Assembly: GCF_963678425.1 (NCBI RefSeq)
Contig: NZ_OY782855.1
Location: 1,550,001 to 1,614,000, forward strand
Origin: an uncultured Bacteroides sp.
Lineage (GTDB): Bacteria; Bacteroidota; Bacteroidia; Bacteroidales; Bacteroidaceae
DNA: 64,000 bases
Direction of reading: 5' to 3'
The notes beneath the pieces were generated by a model. That model was not told the DNA's origin and did not search any database. It worked only from the letters and a program-made list of their open reading frames with translations. The translations under genes and the position numbers were made by a program. Below are positions 52,510 to 61,829 of this stretch, in pieces. The number at the start of each line of letters is the position of its first letter. Position 1 is the first letter of the stretch.

Positions 52510-54120
52510 ATGATGAAAAAAGTTGCCTTACTATCTATTTTTACTCTATATTCAATTGTTTCTCTGGCAGGGAATCAAATTGATTCTTTATTGAATGTAT
52601 TGGATAAGACAATAAAAGAGAGCAAAACCTATGTAGAAATAAGGGAAAAACGCATCAACAACCTAAAAAAACAGCTAAACAAAAAAACGCTCTCGTCTGG
52701 ACAAATTTATGCTATCAACAAGCTGTTATATAAAGAATACAGAACTTTTGTCTGTGATTCAGCAATACATTATCTGAATAAGAACCTAGAAATAGCCGAA
52801 ACTTCAAATAATAAAAGGTGGATAAATGAAACAAAGTTATTCTTGTGCCATCTCCACTCCTCTTCCGGCATGTACAGGGAGAGTACTGATATATTATACT
52901 CCATAAATAAAAATCAACTGACCAAAGATCTGATTCCGGATTATTATAAGTGTTATGAGCATTTGTACAATGAAATGTATCTTTATACTCATGACCAGAG
53001 ACTAGCAAAGAAATACTTCAATCTATTTCAGGTTTATCAGGATACCTTGCTGACAGTTTTTGATCCTTCTTCTGAGAATTATCTGGCAATAAAAGAACAG
53101 GAAGCGCTTGAGCAAAAGAAACTAGTTGAAGCGCGAAAGATAAATGACCTCAGACTATCAAAAGCCCCGTTTGGTACTCCAGAATATGCTTTGGTTACTT
53201 TCCAGCTTTCTCTCATTGACAGAGAAGAAAAAAAACCGGAAGCTCAAAAAGAGCATTTAATTTATTCAGCAATGTCAGACATTAAAGCTGCAATAAAAGA
53301 TAATGCCTCTTTGTCCAGTCTTGCTAATCTGCTTTATGATGAAGGAGATATTGACCGTGCATACCAATACATTAAGTTTTCTCTGGAAGATGCTAATTTC
53401 TATAATGCGCGTTTGCGAAACATTCAAATATCAAATACTCTTCCAATTATTGAAAAGACTTATCAGATAAAGAGTGAGAAACAGAAAAATGAATTAAAAA
53501 TCAGCCTTCTATTTATAAGCACTCTAGCACTCCTTTTGGTCGGAGCCTTGGGCTATATTTATAAACAGATGAAAAGGCTGGCAAAAGCACGTAATGAATT
53601 AGGTGTTATAAACAATCAGCTGAATTCTCTGAATGTTGAACTGGCCGAGGCTAATCACATTAAAGAGGAATATATTGCTCATTTCCTTGGAATATGTTCT
53701 ACTTATATAGATAAGCTGGAAAGTTATCGCAAAATGGTGAATAAGAAAATCAGTGGCGGACAAGTTGCCGAATTACTTAAAATAGCGAAGTCGTCTGATG
53801 TTATTGAGAATGAACTAAAAGACTTCTATACTAATTTCGATAACACCTTCCTACATCTGTACCCCAGATTTGTAGATGAGTTCAATAACCTTTTAGTAAA
53901 AGAAGAGAGAATTATTTTGAAGAAAGGAGAATTAATGAATACCGAATTACGCATCTTTGCCCTCATTCGCCTTGGCATCGATGATAGTTCTAAAATTGCC
54001 AATCTTCTACGCTATTCTGTAAACACTATCTATAACTATCGTGCTAAAGTAAAAAACAAAGCATTGGGTTCAAGAGAAGATTTTGAAAGCCTGGTAATGA
54101 AAATCGGTGCCTTTTCTTAA
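52510..54120 (+). CDS. DUF6377-type membrane regulator of the second glycan locus
   Basis: A 536-residue protein. A signal peptide is followed by a helical periplasmic region (residues about 20-330, TPR-like), one membrane helix (about 335-355: ISLLFISTLALLLVGALGYI), a coiled-coil (about 360-400) and a cytoplasmic domain. The domain ends in an HTH-like region (LRIFALIRLGIDDSSKIANLL then YSVNTIYNYRAKVKNKAL) resembling LuxR-type DNA-binding helices. It is directly upstream of a susC and likely activates it on sensing glycan. The mechanism is inferred; no kinase or receiver is present. Confidence 0.82.
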   Translation: MMKKVALLSIFTLYSIVSLAGNQIDSLLNVLDKTIKESKTYVEIREKRINNLKKQLNKKTLSSGQIYAINKLLYKEYRTFVCDSAIHYLNKNLEIAETSNNKRWINETKLFLCHLHSSSGMYRESTDILYSINKNQLTKDLIPDYYKCYEHLYNEMYLYTHDQRLAKKYFNLFQVYQDTLLTVFDPSSENYLAIKEQEALEQKKLVEARKINDLRLSKAPFGTPEYALVTFQLSLIDREEKKPEAQKEHLIYSAMSDIKAAIKDNASLSSLANLLYDEGDIDRAYQYIKFSLEDANFYNARLRNIQISNTLPIIEKTYQIKSEKQKNELKISLLFISTLALLLVGALGYIYKQMKRLAKARNELGVINNQLNSLNVELAEANHIKEEYIAHFLGICSTYIDKLESYRKMVNKKISGGQVAELLKIAKSSDVIENELKDFYTNFDNTFLHLYPRFVDEFNNLLVKEERIILKKGELMNTELRIFALIRLGIDDSSKIANLLRYSVNTIYNYRAKVKNKALGSREDFESLVMKIGAFS

Positions 54121-54318
54121 CTCTGCGTAAACCTGGTACTAATTATGGAACATTAAAACAAGACACTGGTTCTTAAAATTTAGTTATAATTGCAAAAATA
54201 GTTCTTTTTTTATTAATATACCTTCCACTTTTTCACAGCTATTAACAGCTGCTAATTATTTATGTATAAGCTATTTATACAGTTTAAGTCATCTCATTAA
54301 TCCACCAAATAACCACAG

Positions 54319-54353
54319 AGGATAGGAATATACTTGTTTCTATCCTACATTTG
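54319..54353 (+). promoter_or_regulatory. susC promoter with adjacent dyad
   Basis: The -7 element TACATTTG is at 54346-54353. Directly upstream the arms AGGATAGGAA (54319-54328) and TTTCTATCCT (54337-54346) form a dyad matching at nine of ten positions, occupying the place of the -33 element. No TTG is found at -33, as expected for an activated promoter. The rest of the gap from 54121 is AT-rich with no gene. Confidence 0.6.
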
Positions 54354-54416
54354 CTTTCAAGTTATTCGAGACAACGAATGATCGAATCCAATGTTAACTA
54401 ATTAAATTATTTATTC

Positions 54417-57410
54417 ATGAAAAAAAACAAGGAAAAACCAATTACGAAGAATGGTATGAACTTCCGTAGAAGTACCCTTATTATTCTTATGGGTTTATTT
54501 GTATCACTAAGTGCCTTCGCACAGAAAATAACTATTACAGGGCAGGTTAAGGATCCTTCAAACGAAGGCGTTATTGGAGCCAGCGTTGTTGAAAAAGGGA
54601 CAACGAATGGAACTATGACTGACATAGATGGAAAATTCTCCCTTTCGGTTTCGCCAAAAGCAATATTAACTATTACTTATATTGGCTATAAAAACCAGGA
54701 AGTTGCAGTAAAAGGAGCTACTCATTTAAATGTTGTATTACAGGAAAATGCAGAGCTATTAGATGAGATTGTGGTTATTGGTTATGGTTCAGTAAAGAGA
54801 AAAGACGTAACTACTTCTGTGGCAAGTGTTTCTACAAAAGACTTGGACGAACGGCCAATTATTTCTGCAGCAGCAGCTATTCAAGGTAAAGCCGCCGGAG
54901 TTAATGTAATTCAGCCTAATGGAGAACCTGGTGCAGGAATGGTAGTAAGAATTCGTGGTAATTCTTCCATCAATGCCAGCAACGATCCGCTATATGTAGT
55001 AGACGGAGTGCCTATGACTGAAATTAATTTCTTGTCGCCTAATGACATTGAAAGTATGCAGATTTTAAAAGATGCATCTTCTGCTGCCATCTATGGTTCA
55101 AGAGCATCAAACGGTGTAGTACTAATAACTACAAAAGCCGGTGCTAAAGGTGAAGCAAAGATTAATTTCTCTGCTCAGGCAGGTGTTACAGACGTTGCAA
55201 AACAAATGCATTCTTTAAATGTGGCTCAGTACAAGGAGTTAATGGACGAAATTGGTTCTGTAAACCTTCCCGAGGGATTAAAGGATGAAACAAACTGGTT
55301 TGATGAAACTTATCGCACAGGAGTTACTCAGAACTACCAGCTTTCAGTATCTAATGCTAATGATAAACTAAAATATTTCATTTCAGGTGGTTATACAAAA
55401 GAAGACGGAATTATTAAAGTTGCCTTTTATGAAAGATATAACTTAAGAGCTAATCTTGAGAATCAGATTCGTTCATGGTTGAAGATAGGAACGAACCTAG
55501 CATACTCTGATTATAGTAGCAACGGCATTATCTCAGGACAAGGTGCAAACCGTGCCGGAGTTATTCTATCTGTAATAAACACACCAACCTATGCCAAGAT
55601 ATGGGACGATAATAAACCAGGTCAGTATTACAATAACTTCTATGGAGCAAATGTTACTCATCCTTTAGAAAACATGTCACGTACCGAAGACAATAAAACA
55701 AACAACAACCGCTTGCTGGGAAGTGCTAACGCAGAAATCACTTTCTCTCCAAAGTTAAAGTTTAAAAGTTCAGTATCCATTGACCGCGTATATTACAAAA
55801 ATACAAGTTTTCTTGATCCTCTCAAAACAGAATACGGACGTTCTCAATATGGAAGCGCTTCTGATGACCGTTCATTAAGCACCGTCATGGTATATGATAA
55901 TATCCTGACTTATGACACAAGTATAAAGAAACATAACTTCAATGTCATGGCCGGAGCATCAGGAACTACATCTAAATGGTCTCAGACTTATCAGACTGTA
56001 AGCCATTTCTTAAATGGTGATATTAAAACACTGAATGCGGGAAACAAAGTTGAGCAAGGTAATGGAACTACTGCTTCCGACTGGGCTATTATGTCTTACG
56101 TAGGTCGTTTTTCTTATAACTTTGATAGCAAGTATTTATTAACTGCCAATTTCCGTGCCGATGGTTCATCAAAACTAGCTCCGGCAAAAAGATGGGGCTA
56201 TTTTCCTTCTGTATCTGCAGCATGGAGAATTTCCTCTGAAAAATTCATGAAAGACATTAAATGGATTGATGACTTAAAGATTCGCGGTGGTTGGGGACAA
56301 ACCGGTAACCAATCAGGAGTTGGAGATTATGGCTATTTGCAACTTCGTAATATTACCCGTCAAAACTGGTGGGAAACAGGAAAATCAAATGCACTTCCTA
56401 TCACATCTCCTGCAAATATGAGTAATAGTGATTTAACATGGGAAACAACAACTCAAACAAATATCGGAGTTGATTTCACCATACTTAAGAACAGATTGAC
56501 ATTTACTGCCGATGCATATTATAAACACACAACAGACTTATTGATGGATGTGCCTCTTGGTCCTACTGCTTCTTTTAGTCATATTTATCGTAATGAAGGT
56601 GAAATGGAAAACAAAGGTGTTGAATTTGGTATCAATTCAAAAAACTTAGTTGGCAGTTTTAAATGGGATACTGATTTTAATATCTCTTTTAACAAGAACA
56701 AGGTAAAGAAATTCGATACACGTCAGTCTTATTTCTACGCACAATCAACAACAGGTGAATACATTACTAAACTAAGTACTGGAAAACCTCTGGGAATGTT
56801 CTGGGGATACATCTCTGATGGAGTTAATCCTGAAACTGGTGATATAATTTATAGAGATATAGATAAAAGCGGAACTATTACTCCTGCCGATAAGACTTAC
56901 ATTGGTGACCCAAATCCTGATTTCACTTTCGGACTCACAAATAATTTTTCTTATAAAGGATTCAATCTGAATGTATTCTTCCAAGGTTCAGTAGGCAACG
57001 ACATTTATAATCTTTCACGCATGGAAACAGAAGGTATGTACGATGCCAAGAATCAGTCTACATCAGTACTTGCCAGATGGAAAATACCCGGACAGATTAC
57101 TGATATGCCAAGAGCAGTTGCTTCTAAAGAAAACCTAAAGACATCAAGCCGATTTGTAGAAGATGGTAGTTTTTTGAGATTAAAATCATTAACACTATCA
57201 TATAACGTTACCGGAAAGCTATTGAAGAAATGGAATATTGGTCGTCTTCAGCCATATTTCACCGCTCAGAATTTGCTAACGTTCACCAACTACAAAGGAT
57301 TTGATCCTGAAGTTAATCAATGGGGAGGAAGTGCACTGGTACAGGGACTCGATTGGGGTACTTATCCTCAGACAAAAAGCTATGTGTTTGGTGTAAATGT
57401 TGAATTTTAA
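54417..57410 (+). CDS. SusC family TonB-dependent transporter (second locus)
   Basis: A 997-residue protein. A positively charged N-terminal stretch precedes the signal peptide (STLIILMGLFVSLSAFAQ), so a later start at 54456 is possible. It has the carboxypeptidase-like domain (ITITGQVKDPSNEGVIGASV), the TonB box region (LLDEIVVIGYGSV), the plug with ASSAAIYGSRASNGVVLITT and the barrel. It imports oligosaccharides, by locus synteny probably gentio-oligosaccharides of beta-1,6-glucan. Confidence 0.94.
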   Translation: MKKNKEKPITKNGMNFRRSTLIILMGLFVSLSAFAQKITITGQVKDPSNEGVIGASVVEKGTTNGTMTDIDGKFSLSVSPKAILTITYIGYKNQEVAVKGATHLNVVLQENAELLDEIVVIGYGSVKRKDVTTSVASVSTKDLDERPIISAAAAIQGKAAGVNVIQPNGEPGAGMVVRIRGNSSINASNDPLYVVDGVPMTEINFLSPNDIESMQILKDASSAAIYGSRASNGVVLITTKAGAKGEAKINFSAQAGVTDVAKQMHSLNVAQYKELMDEIGSVNLPEGLKDETNWFDETYRTGVTQNYQLSVSNANDKLKYFISGGYTKEDGIIKVAFYERYNLRANLENQIRSWLKIGTNLAYSDYSSNGIISGQGANRAGVILSVINTPTYAKIWDDNKPGQYYNNFYGANVTHPLENMSRTEDNKTNNNRLLGSANAEITFSPKLKFKSSVSIDRVYYKNTSFLDPLKTEYGRSQYGSASDDRSLSTVMVYDNILTYDTSIKKHNFNVMAGASGTTSKWSQTYQTVSHFLNGDIKTLNAGNKVEQGNGTTASDWAIMSYVGRFSYNFDSKYLLTANFRADGSSKLAPAKRWGYFPSVSAAWRISSEKFMKDIKWIDDLKIRGGWGQTGNQSGVGDYGYLQLRNITRQNWWETGKSNALPITSPANMSNSDLTWETTTQTNIGVDFTILKNRLTFTADAYYKHTTDLLMDVPLGPTASFSHIYRNEGEMENKGVEFGINSKNLVGSFKWDTDFNISFNKNKVKKFDTRQSYFYAQSTTGEYITKLSTGKPLGMFWGYISDGVNPETGDIIYRDIDKSGTITPADKTYIGDPNPDFTFGLTNNFSYKGFNLNVFFQGSVGNDIYNLSRMETEGMYDAKNQSTSVLARWKIPGQITDMPRAVASKENLKTSSRFVEDGSFLRLKSLTLSYNVTGKLLKKWNIGRLQPYFTAQNLLTFTNYKGFDPEVNQWGGSALVQGLDWGTYPQTKSYVFGVNVEF

Positions 57411-57423
57411 ATAGAATAATACA

Positions 57424-58932
57424 ATGAAAAATAAAATAAAACTTAGTTTACTATTGGGCACAGCTCTTCTTATGGGAAGTTGCTCACTGAATTATGACCC
57501 GATATCTGATTATAGCGAACTCACCTTTGGAAATGAAGCCGGAACTTCCGGCACCAAATACCAAACCAAAGCAGAAATGCAACAACAGTATGATAACATC
57601 TATAAAAGTATTCAGGATGCACAGGAATCATGGTACATGGATATGCTGGTATTTGCAGAAACTCATGCAGATAATGCATATAGCGGAGGCACAGATGCAG
57701 AACTTGTTCAATTAGAATCTAATAAACAGGATGGTACAAATAAAAACATCGAACGCGACTGGACATCTTTCCTTGAATATATAGTTTCTGCAAACAGGGT
57801 AATCTGTAACGTAGATTCTGTTCCTGATAATACACTTACTGATGCAGAACGAAAGCAATGGAAAGCAGAAGCTTCTATCTGGCGTGCATGGGTATTATTC
57901 GACATGACCAGATTATGGGGTGAAGTTCCTGTGGTTACTCAGGAAACTCCAAATATAACTGCTACAAACGTAAAAGACATGTACCCTATCCTTTTCCCTG
58001 CCCGCAACAGTGTTGAGGATGTGTATAAACAGATTATCAGCGATTTGCAGTACGGACTTCAGTATGCTCCGAATGCGGATGCAACTAACAAGTTTAAACT
58101 GACAAAATCAGTTGCAAAGACCCTTCTTGCCAAAGTATATGCTGAAGCTCCTGCAAGAGATTATGCCAAGGTTATTGAATATTGTGAGTCCATAAAGAAA
58201 GATGGTTTTTCACTTGTAGCTAATTACTCTGATTTATTTTCTGTAAACGATTCTAAGACAGATGTGAATTACCGGAATACTTCTGAATCTATCTTTGAAG
58301 TTGTTTATCCTCTAGGTAGCGGAAGCTGGGTAACCTGGATGTTTGGAATTGACCAATGCGATCCAAGCAGTACATACAACTGGGCTAAATGGATTACTCC
58401 TTCACGGGATCTGATTCAGGCTTATGAGAACGAAGGCGATAATGTTCGTATGAATGAAGCAATTGTGTGGGGCCAACCATCATGGAGCATTCATTATCCA
58501 TCAGATCACTATCCGTTTATGTACAAAACCCGTTCAAAATATAACAGCATCCTCAAGTTCCGTCTGGCTGATGTTCTGTTGCTGGAAGCTGAAGCTTATG
58601 CGGCTCAGGGAAATCTTACTTCAGCTGCGGATTTAGTTGATCAGATCAGGGTTCGTGCGAAATTGGCTAAACTTGATGCATCTGCCAAATCTTCTAAAGA
58701 TAACATGGTTAATGCTGTACTCAAAGAACGTCGTCTGGAACTTGCTTTTGAAGGACAACGCTGGTTCGACCTTGTTCGTACAGGAAAAGTATATGAGGTG
58801 ATGAACTCATTGAATTCACGTGATTCAGGTCGTAAGAAGATGGCTACGTTCACAGAAAGCTCATTGCTTTTGCCTGTTCCACAGACTCAGATAGACAGTA
58901 ATCCTAACTTGACACAAAACAAAGGCTACTAA
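57424..58932 (+). CDS. SusD family lipoprotein (second locus)
   Basis: A 502-residue RagB/SusD family protein with a lipoprotein signal (LLMGSC, lipidated Cys20). Family hallmarks are AEASIWRAWVLFDMTRLWGEVPVV, LAKVYAEAPA, RLADVLLLEAEAYA and KERRLELAFEGQRWFDLVRTG. It binds glycan at the surface and partners with the SusC encoded 13 bp upstream. It is shorter than the SusD of the xylan locus. Confidence 0.95.
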   Translation: MKNKIKLSLLLGTALLMGSCSLNYDPISDYSELTFGNEAGTSGTKYQTKAEMQQQYDNIYKSIQDAQESWYMDMLVFAETHADNAYSGGTDAELVQLESNKQDGTNKNIERDWTSFLEYIVSANRVICNVDSVPDNTLTDAERKQWKAEASIWRAWVLFDMTRLWGEVPVVTQETPNITATNVKDMYPILFPARNSVEDVYKQIISDLQYGLQYAPNADATNKFKLTKSVAKTLLAKVYAEAPARDYAKVIEYCESIKKDGFSLVANYSDLFSVNDSKTDVNYRNTSESIFEVVYPLGSGSWVTWMFGIDQCDPSSTYNWAKWITPSRDLIQAYENEGDNVRMNEAIVWGQPSWSIHYPSDHYPFMYKTRSKYNSILKFRLADVLLLEAEAYAAQGNLTSAADLVDQIRVRAKLAKLDASAKSSKDNMVNAVLKERRLELAFEGQRWFDLVRTGKVYEVMNSLNSRDSGRKKMATFTESSLLLPVPQTQIDSNPNLTQNKGY

Positions 58933-58934
58933 TA

Positions 58935-60428
58935 ATGAAAATTGATTATAGAAATAAACTATTGTCGGCATTAACCGGGTTGTTCATCTCAGGATTTGCA
59001 TTCCTGGGATGCGGCAATGGAACTGTTCCTACTCCCGATGAAGATAGTAAGCCAGAAACCTCTGACGTGGATTTGTACGTAACTACAGCTAATCAATCTT
59101 TGCTATTCAAGAAGATTCCATTGTCATTCAGCACTAAAGATAATATGTCTCCTTCTACTATCCAGATGAATCCATCGGAAGTTTTCCAGGAAATGGACGG
59201 ATTTGGGGCGGCTATGACAGGTTCTTCCTGTTATAACCTGCTTAAGATGACAGCAGAAGACAGAGCCAAACTGTTGAAAGAGACATTTGACACTAAAGAT
59301 GGAATGGGATATAGTTATATTCGTGTTTCCATTGGTGCATCTGACTTCTCATTGAGCGAGTACACATATTGTGATACTCCGGGCATCGGAAACTTTGCTC
59401 TGCAGTCTGAAGATAAAAATTATGTAATACCTGTACTGAAAGAGATTCTGGCTATTAATCCCAATGTGAAAATTCTGGCTTCTCCATGGACTTGTCCAAA
59501 ATGGATGAAGGTGAATAACTTGACAGAGAAACAGCCTTTTAATTCATGGACTAGTGGACAGCTAAACCCTGACTATTATCAGGATTATGCTACATACTTC
59601 GTGAAGTATATTCAGGCTATGAAAGCAGAAGGGATTAACATTGCTTCTATGACTGTTCAGAATGAACCTCTAAACAGAGGAAATTCGGTTTCGCTGTATA
59701 TGACCTGGCAGGAACAACGCGATTTCATTAAAACAGCACTGGGTCCGGCTTTACGTAATGCAGGAATCAATACAAAGATTATCATTTTTGACCATAACTA
59801 TGATTATGATAACATTGCCGATCAGATAGATTATCCTATCAACATCTACAAAGATACTGATGCTGCCCAATATATTGACGGAGCCGGATTTCATGCTTAC
59901 GGAGGTGATAAGGCCGAATTAAATGATGTTTACAATGCGAATCCCGAAAAAAATCTTTATTTCACTGAAATGTCTATCGGTGAATGGAATTACAGCTTTG
60001 CCGGAGATTTAATGTGGAACATGGCGGAGGTATGTATTGGTACCATTAACAACTGGACTAAGGCAGTTATTGTGTGGAACTTTATGTTGGATAAGAATCG
60101 CGGTCCTAACCGTCCTGGCGGCTGTACCACTTGCTATGGAGCTATTGATATCAATCTGGATTACAAGACCATGACAAAAAACTCTCATTATTACACCATC
60201 AGCCATTTGGCAAAAGTAATAAAACCGGGAGCGAAACGAATTGGAACTACCGGCTATAAAGCTTCGGGGTTATACTATTCCGCTTTCTTAAATACAGATG
60301 GCTCATACGCCGTTGTATTACAGAACGATACCAACAGTACAATGAGCATTACTTTGTCTGACGGGAAGCACTCTTTTGCTTACTCCGTACCAGCTAAAGC
60401 AATTGCTTCTTATAAGTGGAATAAATAA
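58935..60428 (+). CDS. Glycoside hydrolase family 30 (endo-beta-1,6-glucanase candidate)
   Basis: A 497-residue enzyme with a lipoprotein-like signal (FAFLGCGN). The barrel carries QEMDGFGAAMTGSSCYNL, the acid/base Glu in SMTVQNEPL and the nucleophile Glu in LYFTEMSIGEWNY, followed by the GH30 C-terminal beta-domain. The signal and length fit a surface enzyme. The order SusC-SusD-GH30-lipoprotein-GH3 matches the Bacteroides thetaiotaomicron BT3310-BT3314 beta-1,6-glucan locus, where the GH30_3 enzyme is the key endo-acting enzyme. It starts 2 bp after the susD stop. Confidence 0.9.
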   Translation: MKIDYRNKLLSALTGLFISGFAFLGCGNGTVPTPDEDSKPETSDVDLYVTTANQSLLFKKIPLSFSTKDNMSPSTIQMNPSEVFQEMDGFGAAMTGSSCYNLLKMTAEDRAKLLKETFDTKDGMGYSYIRVSIGASDFSLSEYTYCDTPGIGNFALQSEDKNYVIPVLKEILAINPNVKILASPWTCPKWMKVNNLTEKQPFNSWTSGQLNPDYYQDYATYFVKYIQAMKAEGINIASMTVQNEPLNRGNSVSLYMTWQEQRDFIKTALGPALRNAGINTKIIIFDHNYDYDNIADQIDYPINIYKDTDAAQYIDGAGFHAYGGDKAELNDVYNANPEKNLYFTEMSIGEWNYSFAGDLMWNMAEVCIGTINNWTKAVIVWNFMLDKNRGPNRPGGCTTCYGAIDINLDYKTMTKNSHYYTISHLAKVIKPGAKRIGTTGYKASGLYYSAFLNTDGSYAVVLQNDTNSTMSITLSDGKHSFAYSVPAKAIASYKWNK

Positions 60429-60457
60429 AAAGGTTAATCATTAAATAAAATAAGAAT

Positions 60458-61792
60458 ATGAAAAAATATAAATCAATCTTATGCTCACTTATTGCTTTGG
60501 CTACATTTAGTGCCTGCAATAATGAAAATTATTCGGAACCACCGGTAGAGGGAACTCCGGTTATAAACCTCAAATCACAGATAACTTCTGCAATGTTTGG
60601 AGATAGTCTGACTTTCAATGCCAACGTTGCCGATGCTGAGTTTCCTCTTTCTACTTTGAAAGCTCAGCTATTCTTTGGCACGGATAAAGTTTCGGAAACA
60701 GTTATCCGCACAAAGGCAAATGGAGACTATACCGGTAAGGTATTTGTTCCTTATCTGGCTAATATTCCTAATGGAGCGGCTACATTAAAACTTGTTCTTC
60801 AGAATACGCACTTTGGTACTACCACACAAGATATCAACTTGCCGCTGACTCGTCCGGACTATGATCACCTCACTTTGGTAACTGCCGAAGGAAAGGAATA
60901 CACAATGGCTCGCACAGGTCTTTACCAGTATAAAGCAACGGCCGATTTCCCTCAAAAAGTAAAAGCGTATATCAAAACACCCAAAGCAGGAACTCAGGGA
61001 AATAAAATTACCTTTGGTTGGGCAAGCGGAGCCATTACTCAGGGAAGTACTAATGCTATTACTTTCTCTAATTCAAATGCAGGAACGTTTGATATTACAT
61101 TTAATACACTTACCTATGCGGGTTCTCCATTCATCAAACTGCTATTTGGCGGTGAAGAGATGGCAATGGTTGATGATAATAACTACAAGATTGAAAAGAA
61201 CCTAACAACTGGACAAATGCTCGAGGTTAAGGGCATCAGCAATTTCAGTTCATGGTGGATAGATCCTGACTATTTCTCAAAAGATGCTCAGGGCAAACTT
61301 ACATTCTTGCCTATGAGTGGAAAGTATCGCATTACAGCCAACTTTAAATATAATTATTTCATTGTTGAACGTATGACTGGTAGTGATCTTGCCACACTTG
61401 CCGACGATGGAAGTGGTGCAGTTTGGATTATTGGTGAAAAGATTGGTAAGCCATCACTTGCCAATGAAGTAGGATGGAATACAGATAAAGCTCTTTGCAT
61501 GGCTCCTATTACCCCCGGTAAATACCAAACAACTGTTGTTGCCGGTAAAGGTGCCTTAGGTAGTATAGACACAGATGCTATAAACTTTAAGTTCTTCCAC
61601 CAGAAAGGATGGGGAGGTGAATTTGGTGAAACATCAATCACTTCAAAGAGTACAGATATTGTTGTTATTGCTGGAGGAGGAAATCTTGCTTTGGCAACTG
61701 GGAAGTCTCTTACCACAGGAAAAACATATGTATTTACACTCGACGTAACAGGTGGAAAAAGTGCTGCTGTACTTACGGTAGTAGAAAAATAA
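60458..61792 (+). CDS. Surface glycan-binding lipoprotein (SusE-position, BT3313-like)
   Basis: A 444-residue protein with a lipoprotein signal (LATFSAC, Cys20) and an acidic stretch after it. The mature part consists of beta-sandwich domains: an N-terminal Ig-like one, and C-terminal SusE-like ones with GAVWIIGEKIGKPSL and GKYQTTVVAG. No catalytic motif is seen. In the equivalent beta-1,6-glucan locus this position holds a surface glycan-binding protein, which captures polymer for GH30 and SusCD. The role is inferred from position and fold. Confidence 0.8.
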   Translation: MKKYKSILCSLIALATFSACNNENYSEPPVEGTPVINLKSQITSAMFGDSLTFNANVADAEFPLSTLKAQLFFGTDKVSETVIRTKANGDYTGKVFVPYLANIPNGAATLKLVLQNTHFGTTTQDINLPLTRPDYDHLTLVTAEGKEYTMARTGLYQYKATADFPQKVKAYIKTPKAGTQGNKITFGWASGAITQGSTNAITFSNSNAGTFDITFNTLTYAGSPFIKLLFGGEEMAMVDDNNYKIEKNLTTGQMLEVKGISNFSSWWIDPDYFSKDAQGKLTFLPMSGKYRITANFKYNYFIVERMTGSDLATLADDGSGAVWIIGEKIGKPSLANEVGWNTDKALCMAPITPGKYQTTVVAGKGALGSIDTDAINFKFFHQKGWGGEFGETSITSKSTDIVVIAGGGNLALATGKSLTTGKTYVFTLDVTGGKSAAVLTVVEK

Positions 61793-61829
61793 AAAAGAAG
61801 TTTTGTAAACGAAAGTAAAACAAAAAACA

